DNA from: Actinostola sp. cb2023
Lineage: Eukaryota > Cnidaria > Anthozoa > Actiniaria > Actinostolidae
Direction: 5' to 3'
DNA: 64,000 nucleotides
Assembly (NCBI GenBank): GCA_033675265.1
Contig: JAUJYZ010001255.1
Span: 389,165-453,164, forward strand
This document shows, piece by piece, positions 34,572 through 54,719 of this stretch. The position numbers were made by a program, and so were the translations under genes. Numbering within the stretch: the first letter of the stretch is position 1; the number at the start of each line of letters is the position of its first letter. The notes below the pieces were generated by a model that was not told the origin of the DNA, did no database searches, and saw only the letters and a list, made by a program, of their open reading frames with translations.

Positions 34572-35212
34572 TAGTTATCAACCTCATGATCACATACACG
34601 AGAGGTTGGATTATCTAGTTATCAACCTCTCGAGAGGTTGGATTATCTATCACCTCATGATCACAGAGGTTGGATTATCTAGTTATCAACCTCATGATCA
34701 CACGAGAGGTTGGATTATCTAGTTATCAACCTCATGATCACACGAGAGGTTGGATTATCTAGTTATCAACCTCATGATCACACGAGAGGTTGGATTATCT
34801 AGTTATCAACCTCATGATCACACGAGAGGTTGGATTATCTAGTTATCAACCTCATGATCACACGAGAGGTTGGATTATCTAGTTATCAACCTCATGATCA
34901 CACGAGAGGTTGGATCTAGTTATCAACCTCATGATCACACGAGAGGTTGGATTATCTAGTTATCAACCTCATGATCACACGAGAGGTTGGATTATCTAGT
35001 TATCAACCTCATGATCACACGAGAGGTTGGATTATCTAGTTATCAACCTCATGATCACACGAGAGGTTGGATTATCTAGTTATCAACCTCATGATCACAC
35101 GAGAGGTTGGATTATCTAGTTATCAACCTCATGATCACACGAGAGGTTGGATTATCTAGTTATCAACCTCATGATCACACGAGAGGTTGGATTATCTAGT
35201 TATCAACCTGGT
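34572..35212. repeat. 40-bp minisatellite with internal inverted repeats
   Basis: About 16 copies of a 40-bp unit containing GGTTGGATTATCTAGTTATC, AACCTCATGATCACACGAGA. Each unit holds AACCTC and GAGAGGTT, plus palindromic TCATGATCA-like and CTAG words, so neighbouring units can pair. Irregular at the left end, regular to the right. Confidence 0.9.
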
Positions 35213-35214
35213 AA

Positions 35215-38200
35215 TCAAACCCGGTAAATAACCTTGGTGAATCTTGAGGAAGCTTGTGGGATCATGCCATCCACGACTTCGCTTTTGTGAATCTCGCTAG
35301 TTTCAAATAAATTACTCGATTATCAAAGATGAAACCTGACCAATGATGATATAAGACGGTTATATACCTTATACCATGGATGCGCCTCGGTGTATGGCGC
35401 TTATACACCTCGGTAACGGCATTAATATAACCTACACATCACCTAATTGCATAACAAAGGTCAGATTGAATATTATGAATCAATGAAGCTAAGACCGCAA
35501 GGATTTCTGGGAAAGCAGTAAATGAGCCGGATGTTTCAAAATCCATAACAACGGTGCAATCTGCTCAGTACAAGTACTTATATAGAAAGATTAACGATTT
35601 CAACGATTTTATTTCCTACAACGATTATGCATGCAATTAGGTGTATACCATTTTCACAGTCACATAAATCATTTAAAACTAGGACCCAGGGACCGCGGAG
35701 ACGGGGACCTATATAGATGGCACGTTTTGCCGGTCTGATTAATACACCGTTCATGGGCATGTAAATAGCTGGGGACAAATCCCTTTAACCCATTCCAACG
35801 ACCATTATATACTTTGATCTTTCATAAACTATATAGAGTCGTTTTCGTACGAGTGAGTTACGGTCACGCGGTACAGAATCGAAGATATCTATTCAACCAA
35901 TCGCAGAGCGCAAAATCATTGCTCAACCAATCGGAATGCTTGTACACGGCACGTACCGTACCGTAACTACTTCCCACTTCTATACGAAAACGACTTCATG
36001 AGGTTCGTGTGGTTCATGTCACATTCAAAAGTCTCAGAAACGCGCAGTAGAAATAGACGACACGTTTTGTCAAATTTATGCGCATTTTATCAATACCACA
36101 CCGACACTCATGTAACATTTTCAGAAATCAGTAGAGACAGGTCCAAGTCTGGATTAACGTAGTCGAAACCGACCTAATCTTTTTTTCCGAAATATATCTG
36201 CATTATATTTATTTGAAGTATGTATAAATGAGTTAAGCTATAAAACTAGGCATACATATGATATATGCATAATGCATAAATATGCATAATGATAACACTG
36301 AGAATTCGCTGGCCTACTGACATTTCATCCGCCTACTGTGGAATAAAATCAGTGTAATCCGGCCGCATTTTCATAGTGGCCTTAATGATTTCTACAAACT
36401 GAACAGCAAAATAGGATATAAACTAAAGAATGTATACTGTACAATAATGAATGAATAAAGATAATGGAATGGAACTAGCCTGTATCATTAAAGAAAAAGG
36501 ACTTTGGGATAGAGTGCACAAACTCCCTTGTTGAACCCCTACTATTTACGTCAATCGTCCAAAAATTGTTTAATCCATTTTCCCCGCTCTCTGTGCGTGG
36601 CGTCACTCGTCCAATAATTATTTGTCAAGTGTTTGATTGATCAGAAGAACGTTGGTGGTCGCGATGCATATGATCAAGGTAATATGACTGATGGACGACT
36701 GTCAAAATTATTGCTATTCTAACAAACTAATGAACTAACAGGAAGTTTATTTTACATACCTGTCTATTGGGGAATCAAGGGGTTGACTGAACTCAGTGAA
36801 CTGCGAGTCGGCTGCGAGGAAGTATCCGGCGATCATTTGATAGTTTTGCTAGATCGTTGCTTTTTCTCATTCAAGCTTGATTCAAGCTAATGTTTTCGTC
36901 GTTGTTCGAGCTGTGAACCGACACATATCCATTCCAACTTGGCCCGAAAACAAGCCAAAGCCAAAAAGATTTGAACCTGAATGTTTTGTACAAAGAGCTT
37001 ACAACTTAGGCGTTCCGATACCAAGTAATGAAAGCAAATTTCAGCTTTTAAATGCTTTCTTCTCTCTCTATATACGCTACAGTGTCTGTGAGCTGCAGTT
37101 TTTGTTGTTCGTGCCGGATATGCTCTGTGCTCTGTCATGATGCTCTGTAAGTATACTGCCACTAGGTTATGAGAATTTATATTCATAACAGTAGTTTCAA
37201 CTGGAAATTATCACTGAGAAAAGTTTCGCTATTATTGTTTCTTTTTAAACCACTGGACTGCATTACTTTTGATAACCAGTCAAGGAATCGTTGTTTTGCT
37301 TACGTTATTCCGTCATGATCGATGCTTGAATTCTCCATACGATTTCAAATGCGCGCGGGAAAAATTTGCATACAGTGCGCTTGCAACATTACGTCCGACA
37401 GAACCGTGATTCAATAAATGTCGTTTATATGGCGGCTTAAAATTATTCTCGCTTAAAAATGCAGAAATGCAAAGTAATGAACAGGATATATATACTTCAA
37501 GCCGTATTTGATCTACACAAGGAGCAGAGTTCGGGTTGTTACTCGGAGCAGTGAAAGAATTCACTTCAAAATATTGAACTTCTGACTGTTGGCCGACGAA
37601 ACGCCATTCGTTCGACTATTTCAAGGCTCGAATTCTTCAAAGCAGAGTTTGGTATGTATTATGAACTTCAGTTCCCGTTATGAGTTGTTTTATTTCAGTA
37701 ATACAAGTCTCTGTTTGTTAGTAATGGTCTTTGCTGGCTATATATATAAATACGTATAAAAGTTAGAAATGAGTCGGTTGACTTGTTTGAGTCTTGAGGT
37801 GATTGTTCTAGACTCGTAAAAAAACAAGAGTATTTTTAAACAAGAATAACTAGAATATGATGACCATTTAGAGGCTGAACGAAGCTGTTTTGCAGCCAAG
37901 CATCTAGACAGGGTCTGGTGGGAGAGTATACTGGAGGGACTATGATCTTGGGGACCCTTGGGGACATGGTTAGAATGGGAATTGAACCATGCATGCTTTA
38001 CTGGGTTTATACTGTATAAGGTATAGTTGGTATAAAGCCTCATTGACCAGTAACCTTTTTTCAGACATTATTGCCAAGCTGACCCATTGCTGGGACTCGA
38101 TCACTAGGTCAGACCACACACACTGGGAACTCTATGCCTCTTAGTCAGCACTCACTAAATGGTTCGTCTGAGATTCATAGTAGGCTAGCCTAGGTTATGA
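35215..38200. other. Intergenic between hbn and rx, middle part
   Basis: No exon or RNA gene recognised. Open frames such as 36877-37140 have no family resemblance. Confidence 0.35.
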
Positions 38201-38205
38201 GGGTT

Positions 38206-38206
<1 letters not shown>

Positions 38207-38253
<47 letters not shown>

Positions 38254-38290
38254 AATGGGGGGGGGAGAGTTTAGGGGGGGGGGGGGGGCG
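38207..38290. repeat. Long poly-G tract with short interruptions
   Basis: Two G runs (about 38207-38252 and 38274-38287) separated by TAAT and GAGAGTTTA. Exact lengths are unreliable. Confidence 0.85.
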
Positions 38291-38413
38291 AACTGGGAAA
38301 AGTAAAAAAGTGGGAGCTTTCAGTGCATCCTTTTTTCCTCTCCCCATTCTCTAATATTCCAGTTCTCTGTATTCCCCTCCCCTTTGGCTATAATTATGCA
38401 AGCTACATGTATA

Positions 38414-38578
38414 GACCGAATGCAAAATTGGCTGTCAATTTAATACACAATTGTTTTGGAATGACTAGCCTCGTGTCCATGCAGCTGCACAAAAGAGATT
38501 TCACATGGATACAGGTACGAGGTTAGTCAGTCCAAAACAATGGCTATTTAAAATTGGGAGCCATCTTTGCATTCGGTC
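38414..38578. mobile_element. TA-flanked hairpin MITE (ACCGAAT family)
   Basis: Ends GACCGAATGCAAAATTGGCT and inverted GCATTCGGTC, with TA on both sides (38412-38413 and 38579-38580). The centre CTAGCCTCGTGTCC ... CGAGGTTAGTCAGTCC matches the arrangement of 4814-4971. Non-coding. Confidence 0.75.
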
Positions 38579-38992
38579 TATATGATGTAGACACCAGATT
38601 GAGTCATGAATCCAATTGCCTGTATTGTTCATGTGTTTATATAATGGATTGAAGATTTATAAAATGTGTTTTGAACAGTAAATTAGTGTGTTGACAACTG
38701 TGAATGAATTACATGTATTGTCCGGACAGAACAGAATAAGAACAAAACTCCATTTTTCAACATAAAATTAATAGTATCAGCTTTAATAATTAATTATTAT
38801 ATTTTACAATCTGATATGTATTTACATCATGTCTTTTAGATTGCACAACCCTTATATTAATAGAAAGTGATTCGAGTGCTTGCATTATACCCATGAGGCA
38901 AAACCAAAACCAAAATTGCTTGTACTGTATATTCTAACAAATAGTGCCGACACATGCACTCAACCGAGATATCATTATCTTTATTGCAAGAT

Positions 38993-39262
38993 GAGAAATG
39001 CACCTTAGAATGTTATCATAGCACAATATAAACAAATGAAGGTGATACAGTAAAAAGAAATGAGAAATGCACCTTAGAATGTTATCATAGCACAGTAGAA
39101 ACAAATGAAGGTGATACAGTAAAAAGAAATGAGAAATGCACCTTAGAATGTTATCATAGCACAATAGAAACAAATGAAGGTGATACAGTAAAAAGAAATG
39201 AGAAATGTACCTTAGAATGTTATCATAGCACAGTATAGAAACAAATGAAGGCGATACATTAA
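38993..39262. repeat. 69-bp tandem repeat, four copies
   Basis: GAGAAATGCACCTTAGAATG begins at 38993, 39062, 39131 and (variant) 39200, spaced exactly 69 bp. The spacing is 23 codons, so the minus strand reads open by chance with repeated CYDNILRCISHFFLLYHLH. Confidence 0.85.
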
Positions 39263-39616
39263 AAAGCATGCCATGTGCTCATTATACTTTTAAAAATTCA
39301 CAATTTATCAAGTTGTGATATTTATTTAGTTGATAATTTCCAACAAAAACATAATTTTATGCTCTAAATAAAAAGTCTTTTTTCATGGATATAATGTGAG
39401 CACTCTATTACATTACAATAGCAATAGTAACTAACAAATAAATTTTCCAAAATGTGCAGTTTGTGACTGTATTTAGTCGTGCGATAGCTACCCAATCTGG
39501 AGATGGTGTTATAGAGACATGAGATAAAGTTGGAAATACAAAATTGCACCTCTTCTATCAAGGTATGAAATAGCAATTCAATTATCTGGGTTAAGTTCTC
39601 AGTAGAATAAAGCAGC

Positions 39617-39740
39617 TTGGACTCAGTTGTTCAAATAGTGGATAGTGCTGTCTGTTTAATAAATCATTATCCAGTGGATAAGTTGTGCTGTTATCCAATA
39701 AATTTATTCACTGGATAATTAATGGATATGCATGTAGGGC
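39617..39740. mobile_element. Old copy of the TATCC hairpin element
   Basis: GTGGATAGTGCTG, TTATCCAGTGGATAAG, GTTATCCAATAAATTTATTC and GGATAATTAATGG follow the order of the near-perfect element at 57052-57200, with many mutations. Confidence 0.45.
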
Positions 39741-39744
39741 TATC

Positions 39745-40585
39745 CACTTTTTGACCAATTAGGACCTGCAGTTTACTACAAGACAACAGTATATGTAGCT
39801 GTCTGTTCAGGTTTGAACTGGACACTTTACTCTTACATTCTCAGAAGATACATGTATTTTTCTGTTTGACATTTATGGCTGCCTTTTCAAAATTCAACTG
39901 AAAACACTAAACTATGATGATAGTTAAAAAGGACAAAAATAATGTCAGAGTGTAACTGTAATCAGAAAGAAAGATGGCATGCCCTGCGAGCAGAGTTGTT
40001 TTCCAGAAATTTCCCTACTACACACGGTAAAGTAAAACACCTCAGATAATATAATAGAACCGTCTAAAAAATCAAAATTCTGATAAACCAAGACTCATGA
40101 GTAACACTGCTGACCATAATTTTCTGTATTGTAGAGGGCAAGGAAAAATGACCTCTGCTTGCAGGGTAGATGTTGCAAATGGTCAAAAGTGATTTAAAAT
40201 GGCTCTATTAAATTTCAGAACAATTAATAATAATAATTTATTATTAAGCAATCAATAAGCATTTTTATCAACGTTGGTTAAACTTGTAGAATGAATGGCG
40301 GATGAACTTTTATCATCATACGATCACTGAAATGGGTGCAATGCAATGATTTTTAGCAACTTGTAAGATATTCATATTCAAGATGAATGTCTCAACTAAT
40401 TTGCAAACAATTCTATAGCTTTGATCGCTATCTACTGTCAGTAGTGGAACTGTATTGCTAGAAAATGTTTGGAAATAATCAAATACAAATGGCAAATGCA
40501 TTGGAAGACTGGGTACTAGTGTTAAAACCACTACAGAGCAGTTCTTAAATTTTAACAGTATTATCTCCAATTTAAAAGCTATATT
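39745..40585. other. Intergenic, nothing recognised
   Basis: No gene or clear repeat seen apart from a short AATAAT tract near 40228. Confidence 0.35.
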
Positions 40586-40587
40586 CT

Positions 40588-40724
40588 TGGTTTGCAATCA
40601 ATCCCTTGAGAATCAAGAGATAAAGACACAGCGGCCATGTTGGTTCAACAAACAATAGACGCTAATGAGCAATCTTTTGCTGAAGTTCAACCAAGATGGC
40701 CGCTGTGACGTGTATTGCAAACCA
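40588..40724. mobile_element. Inverted-repeat element with CACAGCGGCCATGTTGG arms
   Basis: GGTTTGCAAT and CACAGCGGCCATGTTGGTT on the left are mirrored by AACCAAGATGGCCGCTGTG and ATTGCAAACC on the right. The left arm carries extra bases between the two blocks. MITE-like and non-coding. Confidence 0.55.
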
Positions 40725-40729
40725 GCAAT

Positions 40730-41600
40730 AGCATATCCAATGTGCTGGAGAAAGAATGTTGAATCCATTCAAGTGATATTTCCACTAGTCTTTCTTCGAG
40801 GGCAAACACCTTTGAAAAACTTGTAACTAATTCAGCCAATCAAAACACTTGAACCCAGTCTTCCAACATTTGTCACAGACCTGGATGGCAACCTCAGTAA
40901 AGTTGGCTGCTCAGCTCCAAGAGCCACCTACTTCAATCCATTACCAAAGCCTTATATTGTATATTTCTGTGTCGGTGGTCCCAATTCGTTTTTTATCAAA
41001 TAACCTATTCAGTTTGAAGGTATTGAAAATAATGACTTGATATGTGTTTCTTTCCTTGTTTTTTTTTCTTCTTCTGTCCTTTTTTGTCTTTTTTGAATAG
41101 CATTTGAGGCTTGTATGCCTCCTAAACTGATATCATTATTCCTAGTTATAGATAAGATTTATCTGCCAAAAGGATTTTAAAGTATAGTCGATACTGATTA
41201 TACAAAAAAAGTGAAAGCTTGCCGTGATTTTGCTCTCATCGTTAAGACTCTCATTTCCTTCTCTTCTTTTGATTAAAATGATGTGAAAAAGTGTCAAAAC
41301 TGAGATAAAAAGGTAGAATTATTGTTTCACTTGCGTAAGTCTTTCATGAATCAGATAAGTTCTCTTAGCTTATCTTGTTCCGACGATGCAAATAAATATG
41401 TCATAAAACAACAGTAAGATCCTTAACACCTCCATTAAGGAGATCAAAACGATAGAGCGATAAAATTGAAACGACGAGATTCTTATCACCGAAGCATATG
41501 TTAACTAATTCAAAAACACTACAGAATTTCGCAGCGTCCAATATTACTCTTTGCGCTTCTGTCCCAAAAGAGAGCTTAAAATGTGGCCTATTTCCGGGGT
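40730..41600. other. Region downstream of rx, nothing recognised
   Basis: Should include the rx 3' UTR. No AATAAA equivalent was seen near the stop on the minus strand. Confidence 0.35.
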
Positions 41601-41617
41601 CGAGATTTTGCAGCCGT

Positions 41618-49179
<7,562 letters not shown>

Positions 49180-49199
49180 AGATATCTAGATAACAACAT

Positions 49200-49215
49200 A
49201 AGAGCCAATCAGAAG
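49200..49215 (-). promoter_or_regulatory. CCAAT-box-like motif upstream of rx
   Basis: On the minus strand CTGATTGGCTC lies about 25 nt before the rx start codon, giving an inverted CCAAT. It is close to the ATG, so it could equally be chance. No TATA box was seen. Confidence 0.2.
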
Positions 49216-49219
49216 AGAG

Positions 49220-52200
49220 GATTTCTTTCTTCCGTTGTGTCGATATTGTATTAAAATTACAGTGCTGTTTGTCAAGGTTTGACAGCCTAATTATTAGCCA
49301 CTGAAAAGGTAATCATTAATAACACGAAAAAAGTGAAGTATGGGCCATTGTTGACGGAACAATGAAAGAAAATCCGCCAAAAGCATCTACGATTGATTGA
49401 CAGATTCGACAACAACCAAGCAGCTTCAGAGACCCAAAACTTTCTCGACAGCGTGCACAACAATGACTAATCCGGCCTAATAAAATAAAAGAGTGTTAAA
49501 TACTTTAATTTAATTGGGCTAATTTCGACGAAAACCTACAGTCAACCTCATTATATAAACGCACTTATGTGGAGAAAGGAACCAGAATATTCTCGCAGAT
49601 TCCGTTATGTCAACAACATGTTACTGTGGGATTTCTTAGTACATTGAATCATGGTTTATGGGGTACCAGCACTCCTTTCAGGGCCATATAGCCGAAGTTC
49701 CAGATGAGCTTATGAATTTCTTGCATCAAATTGAATTTGTTTATTTTATTTATTTCCATTACAAAAATGATACTGGACAATGATACCAAGCTAGGGGGAA
49801 AAAAGACTGTACCGCTGTAAAACGTCTGTAACGACTACTTGTTTTGGACCAAATTAAACCTAATTTAGTCTTAATTCCATTCATTATATCCCATTAAGAC
49901 CAAATACAAAGTACGTTGTTTTCATTGTCATTGAAGAACTACGATTATGTAACCTTGGTAACGGAGCATGTGGTCGAAGGATGTCGCGTACGGTTCCTTG
50001 CCACGTGTAACAGGAAACCCTTCGCGTAGAAGGATAATAAGGTGACTTGTACTTTCAGAAACAATGGCAATTCTAGCGATTCAAAGGGATATTATCTTTT
50101 GATCTACTGTATATGGAGAAGTTAACTTGCCAACATCTAACCTTAGGCACTTCATGTGTATGATGGCTTTCTAATTGTTCCTTCAATCATTTTCCTTGTT
50201 TTTCTGTGTAATAACTGTTCTTATGTGTATGCGTTGCCGAGATTTTATATCATTGGATTCTCGAAGAATTTAGTGACTCGAGGTCAAAGGGACCCCGTGG
50301 GAGCTAATAGCGGGCCGCTGGTGTGATCAAAATACGCTTAATAGGTATTTTGACTATCTCTTTGTGTTGCTAATTCTCGAATCCTTGAACTGTGTCATCG
50401 ACCATATACTGGATTCCTGAAGTACATATCCCAATGAGTGTAGCCATGGTTTGTTTGGACTCTCATGGAACTGAGAAAAATGAGACTTGTAGCAGCTGGA
50501 ACAGCTTTCGCAAACCTTGAGGAAATCAATAGAAGTCAACTACTGAACCAGTTAATTAACCTGAATTCGCATCCTTTATTGCGCTCTATTCCTTTGATGT
50601 TGCCGACGACTTCTGGAAACTCCAGCATTAAGCAACAGGCATTTCTTAGGGAACGTCCAAACAAAATCATTTGATTAACGCCTACTGAAATTTTCAAAAA
50701 AGCGATAAACAAATTAAGGAGCATTGTTTTGACGGAAGAAACATCTCACGATAAACCGCCGCGTTTTCATGTCAGTTACATGCTTAGTGAGTTGCATGGT
50801 CTTAAAAAAGACTCTGAAGCTGTTTGCGAAAGTGCTAGTTCCGAACTCCTACTTTTTTATTAAAGGATTAAAAGATTATACAACAATTTTTTTCAAATTT
50901 CAAGCAAATTGAAAATCGATTTGTGGAAGAAGTGTAAACATGGCGTTTATGGTAGTATTGGCACGTGGAATATCTACAATACTGATGGCTACAAAAATAT
51001 TCCATCGGCTTGCTTTAGTGAAGTCGGCATCTGCTAAACTAACTAGCCCAAGGCTGGGGTGAAGTAAAAACGCTCCATGGGCCTTCATAAAAAGATACCC
51101 CTAAAAAAACTGATAATAATTCATTCCATCTCTGAAGATCCATCTCAGACAACTTCATTTCAAACATCCGATAATGAAATAAGCATCAAATCAGAAATGC
51201 TGCGGCGCTTTTCGGAAGTTAATGAATCCAGCGGTAATTTCATTGAGGGGATTATTCATTTCGCATAGCGCCGCTGTTTTGATTCACAGACATTGAACCA
51301 ACTGGTTCCCTCGTCCCTTGGGTATACACATAGTGTATCAATTAAAAAATGTTTTGAAGTAAAGTCAATATACAGCGTGGGGTGCCGCTATTAGAGTATT
51401 GACCTCTTGCTTGTGGTTTAATAAAAAGTTAACGAGTAAATCAAAGATGTGATCGTCGCCAAGTGAAAATCGTCAACATCGCTGACGTTTACTTGCATGA
51501 CTTCCTCTTTGAGCAGTTTGTTCACGATAGCAAAATTTTGAAGTGAATTTCACTCATGCAAATCTTTTTTTTTGTACAAATTTGCATGAAAATGACGTTG
51601 CTTTTTTACATTCCGTAGCCTCTGTACATGAGTGGTTGTGAGTCGAGCCCTTTGCTCAAATTATCTTTAATTCGTTACTAAACTGACTTCATGTTCAAAT
51701 GTATTCCAATAGTAGTGCATATTTTTTCTGTGTACTTCATAGCTCATGCAAGACAAGCAACTTTTTTTTTCAAATTAATAAATGGCACCGACTTCAGGTG
51801 TATCAATCAAAAGCCTTTCCAATAAATCCAGGCGTGCCGCTGTGTACAAATTTCTGAAAAAGCGCCGCGTTTGTTTTACATACGTAATTAAAATAGCTTT
51901 TTTTAGCGTTCGAAAACTTGTATGAAAATGGGGACGTAGCCTGTTGAATGTACGCTTCCCAATTCACACATAAACGACAATATAACTGAGTCTTTCTTGA
52001 TGCTATTACGAGACAAAGTGCTACTGAGGAATATACACCCAGTTTTGCATCAAATCAGTGTTATGCTGCGTCCATAGGTTTTCTTAGCATGTTTTGTTGA
52101 TCTACTTTTAAACATGTCTCGGTGTGAACCTTTCCTTGCAATAGGTCATGCATGCATTCAACTTTATTAGATAACTCACTATCATGGCGCAACTCGAATT

Positions 52201-52270
52201 ATATGTTAAGGAGTTTATATAATAACTTAAAAACTTCATTATTTTTTCAAATGCATCAGTTGCTTTTAAA
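49220..52270. other. Region upstream of rx, no gene recognised
   Basis: No exon-like frame with family resemblance. Orthopedia homeodomain words (such as RFTPAQLNELE) were looked for on both strands and not seen. Likely contains rx control sequence. Confidence 0.35.
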
Positions 52271-52277
52271 TCCTGTT

Positions 52278-52969
52278 TCTTTTACTGACGACGCAAGCCG
52301 GCGCAAGCGCTATTACGAACAAGAGGCCTTATTTCACAGTGAGAATAGGCCTGACGCAAGCATAAGCACATGCACAAGAGGCCTTATGTCACGGTTAAAA
52401 CGGGCCTGATACAAGCAAATAAGCGCAAGCACAAGAGGCCTTATTTCACGGTGTAAACGGGCCTGACGCAAGCAAATAAGCGCAAGCACAAGAGGCCTTA
52501 TTTTACAGTGAGAATAGGCCTGACGCAAGCATAAGTGCAAGCACAAGAGGCCTTATTTCACGGTGAAAACGGGCCTGACGCAAGCAAATAAGCGCAAGCA
52601 CAAGAGGCCTTATTTCACGGTGAGAATAGGCCTGACGCAAGCATAAGCGCAAGCACAAGCGGCCTTATTTCATGGTGAAAACGGGCCTGACGCAAGCATA
52701 AGCGCAAGCACAAGAGGCCTTATTTCACGGTGAGAATAGGCCTGACGCAAGCATAAGCGCAAGAGGCCTTATTTCACGGTGAGAACGGGCCTGACTCAAG
52801 CATAAGCGCAAGAGGCCTTATTTCACGGTGAGAACGGGCCTGACGTAAGCACAAGCAAACAAAAGCACAATCACAAAGATAAAAAATGTTCCATTTCTTG
52901 TACCTGCGCTCACGCTTGCGTCCGTTTTTACACGAAACAAGCTTCTTATGTTTGCTTCGCTAGTGAAAC
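52278..52969. mobile_element. CACTAG-ended element with internally expanded tandem array
   Basis: The left end (TTTTACTGACGACGCAAGC) and right end (GCTTCGCTAGTGAAA) correspond to the ends of the 13171-13366 element. Between them is an array of about 10 units of 50-65 bp built from GGCCTGACGCAAGCATAAGC, GCAAGCACAAGAGGCC and TTATTTCACGGTGA. At 692 bp it is over three times the length of its relatives, and the difference is the array. Confidence 0.7.
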
Positions 52970-52974
52970 CATGC

Positions 52975-54470
52975 AGGCTTGACTTTTCGAAGAGTTGACT
53001 TTGTGTGAAAACCCGCAACTTAACTTCCACTGGTTTCATGTTTTTTTCAGTTACTTCAAAAATATAACTGTACTTTGCTTCACGGGGCGAACACCTCAGT
53101 TTGCTTTGATTATACCAAGGGGAGAATGATACTTTCCAGACGTTTCTGGAACCTATAAAAAGCCATTTGAGCTATGCTTTCTGTTTCCACATCGTTAGAC
53201 ATGCACTCGTTCTTATTTCTCTCAAGAGGGAGGGAATCACGAAGGAATCATTTCGAGAAAAAACATTAAAAAATGTATTTATTGTAACTTTCTTTTCACA
53301 TTTGATACATAGATAAGATAGATAAACTTTATATAGTCGGGGAAGCCCATTCAGCAACAAGACTGGTATCCAGAGCGGCCTAGCATTATACAAAATTTCA
53401 ACAATATATTTATATATCATATATAATATGTATTCTGTAATTTCAACAATATATAATTGCAACAGTATATATTAAAAAGATCTAAAAATCAGCTATACTG
53501 TTATATATACAGCCCTAACTATACTTTGTTATTAGTTTTTATATCCACTTGTTTGTACTTAACTTTATGGCCCAATTTGGCCGACTATGACTTTGATGAC
53601 AAGTTGTTTTCGATGCGGCGTTTTTGTACTTATTATTATAACTATAATTATTACTGTCATTTTTTATTAACAATTTGTTCTCGGTTTTTTTTTAGTGAGC
53701 ACAATATTTTTTTTTTTTTATATTTTTTTTTTATTGTTCAGAATAATAGCATAGTGAGCACATTGTTCCTCAAAAACTTTGTTGTTGTTATATAGCTTCA
53801 TTGATAATTCCTCAAAATACACAAGTCATTTCATTTTAATTCTGTAAAGCCGATCTTCTAATAAATTTAATAACTCACATAATAATGTTCTAAAGACCAT
53901 CATCAATATCACTAATCGAATTTCTTAAAAAAGACTGAATGCTAAATTTGATTATCGGTGTGTCATGGATTATAAATCAGCTGAGGAAGATTTCGGTTGC
54001 TTTAGCAACTCTTTGACAAAAACACGAATTAACAGTTCATTTAGTGAAGTTACTAACAAAAATTGATAGAAAAGATACTATAAATTTGTTGTTGGTTTTG
54101 GATAGAAAATATACTAAAACAATTGGATAAAAAAGACACTAAAACTTTTTTATTTGTATAGAAAAGATGCTGAAAATGAGAAAAAGATAATAATATTATG
54201 AAAATGTAAAGAAAAGGTTCATACTTACTTTTAAAAAATCTGAAATTCTCTGAAAAAAATTAAAGGGCTAAGTGGCAATGTATTTTATTCAGAGTAAGCT
54301 TAATTCATACAGTATTTTGAAAAAAGAAAGTAAGGCCCGAAAAGATAGTAGCGAAAGAGTTCCTAACTATACTGCTATGATACATATATCATTCAAGAAC
54401 CAAAACAGACTACTTATAGAAGTGAACGTATTATATATAATATAATAATATAATATAATAATATATACTT
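52975..54470. other. Intergenic, low-complexity AT-rich
   Basis: Contains T-rich runs near 53680-53735 and TATAT tracts near 53400 and 54430. No gene recognised. Confidence 0.4.
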
Positions 54471-54497
54471 GTGCGGTGGACGGATGATTAAAACATG

Positions 54498-54540
54498 CTG
54501 GACCCTACAGCACTGTTTCGTGAGGAAGTACCTCACTCAG
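54498..54540 (-). ncRNA. Hammerhead-like motif, left arm
   Basis: On the minus strand a GTGAGG/CCTCAC stem (54536-54531 and 54525-54520) is followed by GAAA and then CAG-TG-CTG-TA, a minimal stem III with a plausible UA cleavage position. The core before stem II is three bases short (CTGA then GTGAGG), so this arm should be inactive. Confidence 0.4.
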
Positions 54541-54636
54541 GTTTTTTTTATTACACTGTGAGTATTCTATAGCGAGCGCTCTGGTCGCAGCGATCAGAGC
54601 GCTCGCTATAGAACTGATATTCACAGTAATAAAAAA

Positions 54637-54683
54637 CCCTGACGAGTGAGGTACTCCCTCACGAAACAGTGCTGAAGGGTCCA
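54637..54683 (+). ncRNA. Hammerhead-like motif, right arm
   Basis: CTGACGA (54639-54645) satisfies the CUGANGA core. GTGAGG/CCTCAC forms a 6-bp stem II with a 5-nt loop, then GAAA (54663-54666) and CAG-TG-CTG for stem III. The base after stem III is A where U is needed, so cleavage is probably lost. Core and stem II are perfect. Confidence 0.45.
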
Positions 54684-54719
54684 GCAAAAGTAGTCATGTT
54701 TTACTGATCCGTCCTCACA

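Larger units (their letters stand above)
54478..54716. mobile_element. Long inverted repeat whose two arms carry hammerhead-like motifs
   Basis: Arms of about 110 bp pair from GGTGGACGGATGATTAAAAC and inverted GTTTTACTGATCCGTCC inward to a CTATAGCGAGCGCTCTG / CAGAGCGCTCGCTATAG palindrome. Each arm contains GGTACTCCCTCACGAAACAG or a variant, described in the two ncRNA entries. Resembles an inverted junction of a Penelope-like element or a foldback element. Confidence 0.6.

Noticed and set aside
34572..35212. CRISPR-like array
   Set aside because: Repeats are directly adjacent with no unique spacers and lie in an animal genome. It is a minisatellite.
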